Source of the DNA: Jaapia argillacea MUCL 33604
Lineage: Eukaryota > Basidiomycota > Agaricomycetes > Jaapiales > Jaapiaceae
Length of the DNA stretch: 64,000 nucleotides
Direction: 5' to 3'
Assembly (NCBI GenBank): GCA_000697665.1
Contig: KL197709.1
Location: 2,727,599 to 2,791,598, forward strand
Under the pieces are notes generated by a model. The model was given only the letters and a program-made list of their open reading frames with translations. It searched no databases and was not told where the DNA came from. Shown here piece after piece: positions 57,501 to 64,000 of the stretch; within the stretch, counting starts at the first letter, position 1; the number at the start of each line of letters is the position of its first letter. Made by a program: the position numbers and the translations under genes.

Positions 57501-58716
57501 ACTGACAATACTAAAAACACGCAAGGTATTGCTGGAAACAAGAAAGCTACTGATGGTAACATTGTTCCACCTATTAGCGTTCTCATCGTCGATGGTAAAT
57601 ACCCAACCTCCATCTCGCTCCGTGCCTCTAATTCATGAATTACATCCAGACAATCCCATCAACCAAACCATTCTTTCTACTTTTATGAAGAAAAAGAAGA
57701 TTAAATTTGATGTGGCCAAGAATGGGGAGGAGGCGGTTCAGAAGTGGCGGTCTGGTGGCTTTCACCTAATCTTGGTATGACTATTTTTCGGCAACTCACT
57801 TTCCTCGCTGACTACAAATATGTTCACGTCCAGATGGACATTCAGATGCCTGTGATGGATGGAATCGAAGCTACCAAGGAGATTAGACGCCTGGAGAAGC
57901 AGAATGGATCGGGCAATTTCCCTACGACGCCACAATCAGAAGGCCAGCGAACACCGTCAGATACACCTTCGACGGAACGCTCAGCCAATACGCCTTATCG
58001 TTCATCTGTGATCATCGTCGCTCTCACGGCATCATCTCTCCAAAGCGATCGTGTGGCCGCTCTGGCCGCTGGTTGTAACGACTTTCTGACGAAGCCAGTC
58101 TCCTTACAGTGGCTCAACAGTAAGATTATCGAATGGGGTTCCATCAAGGCATTGCAGATGTGGGCAGATCTTCGACCCGAGGTAGTGAAAACCATATCAA
58201 CGGGACAAGCTGTTCAAGCCCAGAACGTCGCTCGGCGACTTCATGTTCCCGACGGGTTGCGTGCTTTGGGAGCGCAGAACCGGTCGCCCGCTGCGCGAAG
58301 GTCTCCAGTGGAATCAAACTCAGAGACACCCCGACCGCAAAGACCCAATCCGCCCATACCTGTGCCCTCCAACGATTCGTCCCCCCATACATCCAACGAC
58401 ACCTCACCATCAACCTCCGACTCCTCCAAACAACTGAAGGTCGAAGGTGAGCTCGTTGATTCATCGAGTTTCTCACATATCGCTTACGTGACATTCAGGT
58501 CCCGTCATTTCCAAAGAACCTCCATCAACGGGAAATCCTCCATCTTCGGAATCAGGTTTGTCATTGCCTATCGTGGAAGCGCTGTTCCTGATTATCGTGG
58601 TGCTTTCTCAAGATGGGTCGGTTCCCCCTTCGACCGAAAGTTCGTCCAAGTTGGACCCACCACCACCACCACCACCTGATCCAAATCCTCCTCCTGTGCC
58701 AGAAGCGCGAGAATGA
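54530..58716 (+). CDS. SSK1: SSK1/MCS4-type response regulator
   Basis: Cytosolic response regulator at the end of the fungal two-component phosphorelay (hybrid histidine kinase, Ypd1, Ssk1). It controls the HOG MAP-kinase cascade in osmotic and oxidative stress. Start MSSRRLPSVRLPSLGSSGEA. A conserved basidiomycete N-half (DNLRFQEVSWELADSVQMVI, QTLLQLSPPQVLDPAKEQFA) is followed by long Ser/Pro-rich parts and a helical HATPase-like remnant region (VDLVIYHSDVGMKHVAVKGD). The receiver domain begins PPISVLIVDDNPINQTILST and continues FMKKKKIKFDVAKNGEEAVQ. Introns interrupt VD|DNP and LIL|MDIQMP, both in phase; the phospho-acceptor Asp lies in LILMDIQMPVMDG. The receiver continues SSVIIVALTASSLQSDRVAA, LAAGCNDFLTKPVSLQWLNS (Lys of the KP pair) and KIIEWGSIKALQMW. 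An insert splits the receiver (EIRRLEKQNG to SVIIVALTAS), as in other fungal Ssk1 proteins. The Pro-rich tail ends at 58716. Confidence 0.92.
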
Positions 58717-59319
58717 CGGTTTTGGGCGACCTTTGGTTTCTTGGTTTGGCTTGCCATGCCGTTTCTATCGCCGATTTTGCCAATGGTCGCCGAGTCCTTG
58801 AGCAGATATCTCTGATCTGTTTGGTATCTTCTTTTTTTGCTATCACTGTGGGTTTGTCTTTTCTCTCTGTTGGGCATTTCTTCTAGGGGCTATGGGGTTT
58901 TTCGTACTCATCCATTCGGCGTTCCTTGCATTCGCACGTTTATACAAATGTTCACTGTCGATCTATCATGGTCTCTCATTGTTGTCTGTTGATTACTTGT
59001 TGCAATACGGCATTTTTCATCTACGCGAGGTTGTTGGCAAGACAATGTGTCGTCGGATGTATTCGCGAGACGATCGTGCTCAATCCGTGGGTTCAGGAAA
59101 GATTGCCGACATTCCGCGAAGGTGGGTTTGTGAGCGCCTGTCGACCACGAGAGCGAAAGTATAAGGTTTGTTACCGGTTCACAGTCACAGCGTAACTGTC
59201 ACTGTCAATTTCGGTTTGATACTCAGCGCACCACAAGTTCTGTGCGTTCTTGTCTGTTCCACGCTCGCCCTGAGACCCTCGCCCTTTGTAGGCGCGATTC
59301 TTCACTTCACTCTCTGAGG
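58717..59319. other. Intergenic region, SSK1 to JmjC gene
   Basis: About 600 bp, T-rich (TTCTTTTTTTGC near 58830), holding the SSK1 3' UTR and the promoter of the next plus-strand gene. The open frames at 58892-59195 have no motif; no gene is supported. Confidence 0.4.
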
Positions 59320-62300
59320 ATGGCGCTGAACGGCCTGCACGATCCATCCGGGCACAAGCGTACATCCATCCACCAGCTACTGAATCCAGTGGCGGCATCC
59401 CCAAATGGCCTTGACTCGAGTTCATATCCTCAATCCAATCAGTTTCAGACCTTTGCTTCACCGTCTGGATCCTTGCCTCCACAACATGTCCAACAGCCTT
59501 ATCCAGACGCAGGGCCGCCGGGTTCTTCTTTCAGCCTTCGAGCTGCGAGCTGGGACCATGGTTCAGGAAATGAAACTCTTGATCGACGACGAGTAGAGGA
59601 GGGTAAGTTCCAACGATATGATTCATTGTTGATTGCGCCTGACCGCCGCCTCCTACACGTGGAGACCAAATGTTGAGAGGTGTTCGACCTGGTCTTGAGC
59701 AAGATGGGCATTTCGGCATGGAAGGTGTTATGTGGCCGCAGCCTCCCGAGGGCCACGCCGTTCAATACGGCAACCCAGCCATCACACCTCTTTATTCTGA
59801 TGAACGCACGGGTAAGTTTGGGCGCTAATCTGATACGTCCTTGTTTGGCCATAGTATTCATTTCGATTCCAGTCATCCAGGGCGATCATGCATCGAAAGG
59901 TCGGTAACACGCTCACATACAAGAAGCCTTGATGTGCTTACGCGTCCTCGCAAGACCATTTTACTCAGCAGCAACAGCAAGAGTATCATCAGGCCCAAAC
60001 GTCGGTGCAGTATCAACCGCCACCTGGTATGGGCGCAGCTTCCCACGATCTGGAATCCCACACCAATCAATCTCCTTCACAGGTACCTTGCAGATCAGCG
60101 AAAGGGCGTCAGTTCGTCTTGCGGCCCGCGCCACTGCTGAACCTTCGCCCCAAGCACGTTTCCAAGCTGGACCATTCATGCCAGCATATCCAACATATGT
60201 CTTTGGTGCTATTCCCATGGCTCCCCCGCATCATGTAGCCCAAATCGAAGCTGGTCCATCCTCGCCGTATTTACAACAGCAACCGAAACGCCCAGCTGAA
60301 GAAGTTGAGGAGGAGCCACAGACGAAACCGAAGAAATCGAGAGCAAAGCCAAACGCTGCAAACGATGTCAACGCCCGTACGTGTCCATCTTGAGTATTCT
60401 ATCCATCGATGCTTGAACGGGGTAGTTTCTCATTGATTCCAATAGCTGGCGCGTCTAAGAGGGGATTTAACAAGAAACGACGCGCAGAAGCTGCCAAGAT
60501 CCAAGCACACAATGGTATGTTCTCGCGTGGCTAATGCCTCATTCTGTCACTCAACTCTGTCGTTTCCAAGCGCAATTTAATCGACTTGTGCCCTCTGTTC
60601 ACATATCCGACGATAAGCAACAAGGAAGCTCGAGCGGAGCTAATCGTAAGTTCGCCTCATGGTCACCACGTTGCTATCCCATGGTTCTGATACTCTCAAT
60701 CTACTCAACTAGCCTTGCGTCTCGTTCCGGAGGAAGGAACCAGAAGTCCCGATCATGGGCCACTTCATCCGGAGCTTCAATTTGCACGATGCATGTCCAA
60801 TCGCTACAAATCTGAACAGTTCCCTCGATGTGTTTCGTGCACGAGGCGATGGGCTGGCGATACTTGCCGTTTCCAGGGCATCCGATTCTTCTTGAAGGAT
60901 GAGAACCGGAATATGGTCGGAATCAGTTTCATGCAGACGATGAAACCCGATGGCCCTAATATGAAGTTTCCGGACGAGTGGAACGTCAAGTTGGAGCCCA
61001 AGCACATCCGGAGGGTAAAAGTAAGTCGGTTTCATGGACTTTGGTGTATAACAAACTCTGACCCAGGATCCGTCGTCAGCGCACGGTTGCGAATTCGCTT
61101 TTACCGACGCTTAAGCAGGAACTTAAGCACCTTAGCGGTGTGAATGTGATTCGAAGACCCAGAGAAAGTGACGTCCGTGCGACATGTGGTCAGTCCACGG
61201 GACCATCCCAATAAGCAGTATTGATTAACTTCGAATCCCCTGCAGATACATGCATGACCTCCATCTTTTCGTGCTCGTGGATGTGTCGTGTATGTGGTCG
61301 TGAAGCTTGTGGGGAGTGTTTCGAACAAGTTCAAGAACTTACATCTGTTCCCACTGGTGCTCCTGATGCCGAGGTCATTGCATTGCAAGCGAAAAGGGAG
61401 AAGCATGCTCATGCGAACCCGTTCTTCTTGTCCTGCACCCGACGAAACGAACACAGTGCTGGCGACTTTTCTCCTGTCTCGAGGTTTTGTGGACCGGAGT
61501 TGGAACAAGCTATCAAGGAGATGGAAGCCATCCTGGAACAATCGGACGTTGATGCCCTACCTTCAACACCTTCAGATTTATCTGTGGATGGCTCTGGTAT
61601 CAATCGACCCCCTGGATCGAGTTCGTTTTTGGGATCGTCGCCGTTGGCTGAACACACCACCACCACACCCGTTGATACCCGGGCAATTCCTTCCCACCCC
61701 ACGAAGTACTTTGCTGATAGCGACCTGACCGACGAAGTCTTCCGTCCACTGTGGGCTCAAGGTGAACCTATTGTGGTAACAGGCCTTCTCGACAAGTTCG
61801 GGATCCAGTGGACCCCCGACTATTTCTTGCAGAAGTATTTCTCACAACCTTGTCTGATCGTTGAATGTCAGACTGACACGAACAAGCGGGTAACGGTTGG
61901 TGAGTTCTTCACGTGGTTCGGTAAATATGAAGGCAGGACGGAGTGTTGGAAACTGAAGGTATGTTGTCCGATCTGGATAATGTACCGTGAATAACCACCA
62001 CGTTTATGAATCGACAGGACTGGCCATCGTCAACCGAATTCAGTACCGCATTTCCAGAACTTTTCGAGGATTTCAGTCAAGCCGTTCCCGTTCCAGACTA
62101 TGTCAGACGAGATGGCGTACTGAACCTTGCGTCACATTTTCCTGCAAATACTGTGGCCCCCGATATCGGTATCTATCTCGTTATCATTCCTCTCCGAGTA
62201 TATCGCTGACTCTTCCTTGAAGGTCCCAAGATGTACAACGCCATGGCTTCCAACGAGAACCCTGGTAGCAAAGGTTCTACGAGACTCCATATGGATATGG

Positions 62301-62833
62301 CCGATGCGTTGAACATCATGACACATGCTGCTCCATGTCCTGACGGTAATGTTGGATACGCTGCCTGGGATCTCTTTCGGGCCGAGGACGCGGATAAGAT
62401 TCGGAAATTCCTCAAGAAGAAATTCAAAAACGCTGCTTCAAACGATCCCATTCATTCACAACAGTATTACTTGGACGTCGTCCTTCGAAAGGAGCTGTTC
62501 GCAGAGTATGGTGTAAAGAGTCACCGAGTATTCCAAAGACCGGGTGAGGCTGTTTTTATACCTGCTGGTTGCGCACACCAGGTTAGTCCCACCTCTTCCT
62601 AGTTAAGCTTGACGATTGGTCCATGAGATACCTTCCAGGTTTGTAACTTGGCCGACTGCATTAAAGTGGCCATCGATTTCGTCAGCCCAGAGAATATCTC
62701 GCGCTGCGAACAGCTCACCAAGGAGTTCCGCGAGCAGAACCAATCTATGGCATGGAAAGAAGACGTCCTCCAACTCCGGACCATGATGTGGTTTGCATGG
62801 CTCTCCTGCAATCGCCAAGCGAGCTTGAGCTGA
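59320..62833 (+). CDS. KDM3-type JmjC histone demethylase
   Basis: Fe(II)/2-oxoglutarate dioxygenase of the KDM3 (JHDM2) class, expected to demethylate histone H3 Lys9. Start MALNGLHDPSGHKRTSIHQL. The N-terminal third is disordered (Pro/Gln/Ser-rich), with a basic nuclear-signal stretch (KKSRAKPNAAND, SKRGFNKKRRAEAAKIQ). A zinc-binding region follows with CMSNRYKSEQFPRCVSCTRR, then CDTCMTSIFSCSWMCRVCGR and EACGECFEQV, like the KDM3 zinc finger. Between them is FEQVQEL and a Ser/Pro linker. The catalytic part starts KYFADSDLTDEVFRPLWAQG, EPIVVTGLLDKFGIQWTPDY and continues with TRLHMDMADALNIMTHAAPC, carrying the iron ligands His and Asp (HxD). GEAVFIPAGCAHQVCNLADC supplies the third ligand His. 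KVAIDFVSPENISRCEQLTK closes the domain. All ligands are present, so the enzyme looks active. Exons join in phase, with many short introns. Confidence 0.9.
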
Positions 62834-64000
62834 ACGGGCAGTGGGAGCAGTTTTTAGTTTCGGTCCATCCACGCATATCCTCTCTGCTGCTATCTTCAAA
62901 TTTAATCTCTGCTGTCCCAAGGACTCAAATAACATGCATTCACTTTGTATTTTTACATGCAATTTTTTCATCGGGGGCGAGCAGACTAATACCCACTACA
63001 TTTCGACCTAGTAGTTATTAGTTTGTGATGGTGTCGAGTTGTTCACTGTATCTATTATTCCAGAATGGAACACGTACGCGGCGTAACGCCCTGGTTTGAA
63101 GAGTTTAGGCTGATGGACAAGGAGAGGTTGATACAAGCTCTAACAAGGACTCGCTTGGCCCGGAACATGGTTGCAACTCCGCCATTCGTCCTCTACAAGG
63201 GGCACACGGCAACCTAATCTATCAACCACGCACGTTGGCGAGATAAACTGGCTGAGTAGCGAGGGAGCCAGGTCAGCATGGACTGCCTGTGAACCGGCAA
63301 TCGGTAACGGAGGTGAGGAACTCCAGAGTGACGCTGGTATTGCCTTGGTATCCCCGTGGTGTGGGGGTGACAAAGGCGACCACGCCAACAGGAGTGGACT
63401 GTCGACGGTGGGGTTAGACGGTTCGATAAGGTCAACTCTACCATAAATAGGAGAGCATTCAAGCCGACCAGCAACAGATATACGACCCTGATTTCAGGCT
63501 GTGTTTGAGAAACGCCGTAAACGCCTGAGCTCTGCGTGTATGGTGTGTTTCCACTGTGCATAGGCATATATGAAACCCACTGGAAGTTCATCCTCTGGTG
63601 GGGGGATGGTGCCGACACGACCTGACCGAGCTTCTGCTCCGTCCGGGCGGGTACGAAACCCAATACCTCAAGCGTGTCGAACGCATGTAGGTCATGGCCT
63701 CAGAAATGTTAGAATGAATGTTAACCTTGTGTGAACTGTCGTCAGACGACAGGAAAACTGAAGCGGGGCGAGCTCAGAGTCCGTCGCTGAAGCGGGGCGA
63801 CGAGTTGCAGCTTCGGGAATTTCCTTTTCTGGACAGACCCCGCTAGATTTACTTCCGCCTTTCAGTGTCTCCCACTGCACTGCACCTGGCTAGGATTTAT
63901 GGATGGGCATACAACACTACTCAACCATCCAGGATCTTGTTTCACTAGTGTATCCAAGCTCTGGAGAGAACTTGCTTTCGCTTTGCAGCCGCTCCGCGGG
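62834..64000. other. 1.17 kb right-edge region without a supported gene
   Basis: It follows the JmjC gene and runs to the window edge. I searched both strands for small spliced genes and tRNAs and found none I can support. A 50-codon ATG frame at 63065-63217 (MEHVRGVTPWFEEFRLMDKE) has natural-looking composition but no homologue I recognise. Short direct repeats lie at 63758-63771 and 63787-63800, next to a small inverted repeat at 63736-63752. Confidence 0.45.
63758..63800. repeat. 14-bp direct repeat
   Basis: CTGAAGCGGGGCGA occurs at 63758-63771 and again at 63787-63800, starting 29 bp apart. A 17-bp stem-like palindrome, CTGTCGTCAGACGACAG (63736-63752), sits just upstream. The pair may be a local duplication or a regulatory repeat of a gene beyond the window. 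Confidence 0.5.

Overview
This window is nuclear DNA of a basidiomycete fungus, most likely an agaricomycete (mushroom-forming lineage). The reasons are: compact genes cut by many introns of about 45-70 nt, GT-AG borders with CTAAC/CTGAC-like branch sites, a run of near-intronless F-box genes of the type expanded in Agaricomycetes, and recognisable fungal orthologues such as Ssk1, Erg27, Ncs6 and mitofissin. I see about 28 protein genes, 27 of them complete. I found no tRNA, rRNA, CRISPR, transposon or viral element that I could support.

Left part (1-14150): the 5' end of a probable mitochondrial protein at the edge, the oligosaccharyltransferase subunit DAD1/OST2, a 76-residue mitofissin (DUF1748/Atg44) gene hidden in five small exons, an isochorismatase-family hydrolase, a 1281-residue serine-rich coiled-coil protein, a small NDUFA4/B12D-type mitochondrial membrane protein, an Ara2-like aldo-keto reductase, the Hsp70-Hsp90 co-chaperone STI1 and a TFIIS-N-terminal-like protein.

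Central part (14370-23221): two large uncharacterised genes diverge across a 1.4 kb gap. One protein has a beta-rich N-terminal half, an amphipathic helical middle and a multi-spanning hydrophobic C-terminus. The other is a soluble beta-rich protein with an internal duplication. This pair is the best candidate in the window for an undescribed system.

23507-38029: NCS6/CTU1 (tRNA thiolation), ERG27 (sterol 3-keto reductase), NOP58 (box C/D snoRNP), a serine carboxypeptidase with two non-canonical introns, a secreted Rds1-type ferritin-like protein, the elongation factor EAF and a first F-box protein.

38602-54092: an RNA-biology stretch holds NCBP3 and KRR1 (132 bp apart, divergent), then ESF2/ABT1 and ARS2/SERRATE. 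Two more F-box genes and two unknown genes lie between them. KRR1 appears to need a one-nucleotide microexon.

54530-62833: the HOG-pathway response regulator SSK1 and a KDM3-type JmjC histone demethylase. The last 1.17 kb has no gene I can support.

Reading frames were joined by eye at splice sites. Exon borders are stated only where the sequence and family conservation agree.
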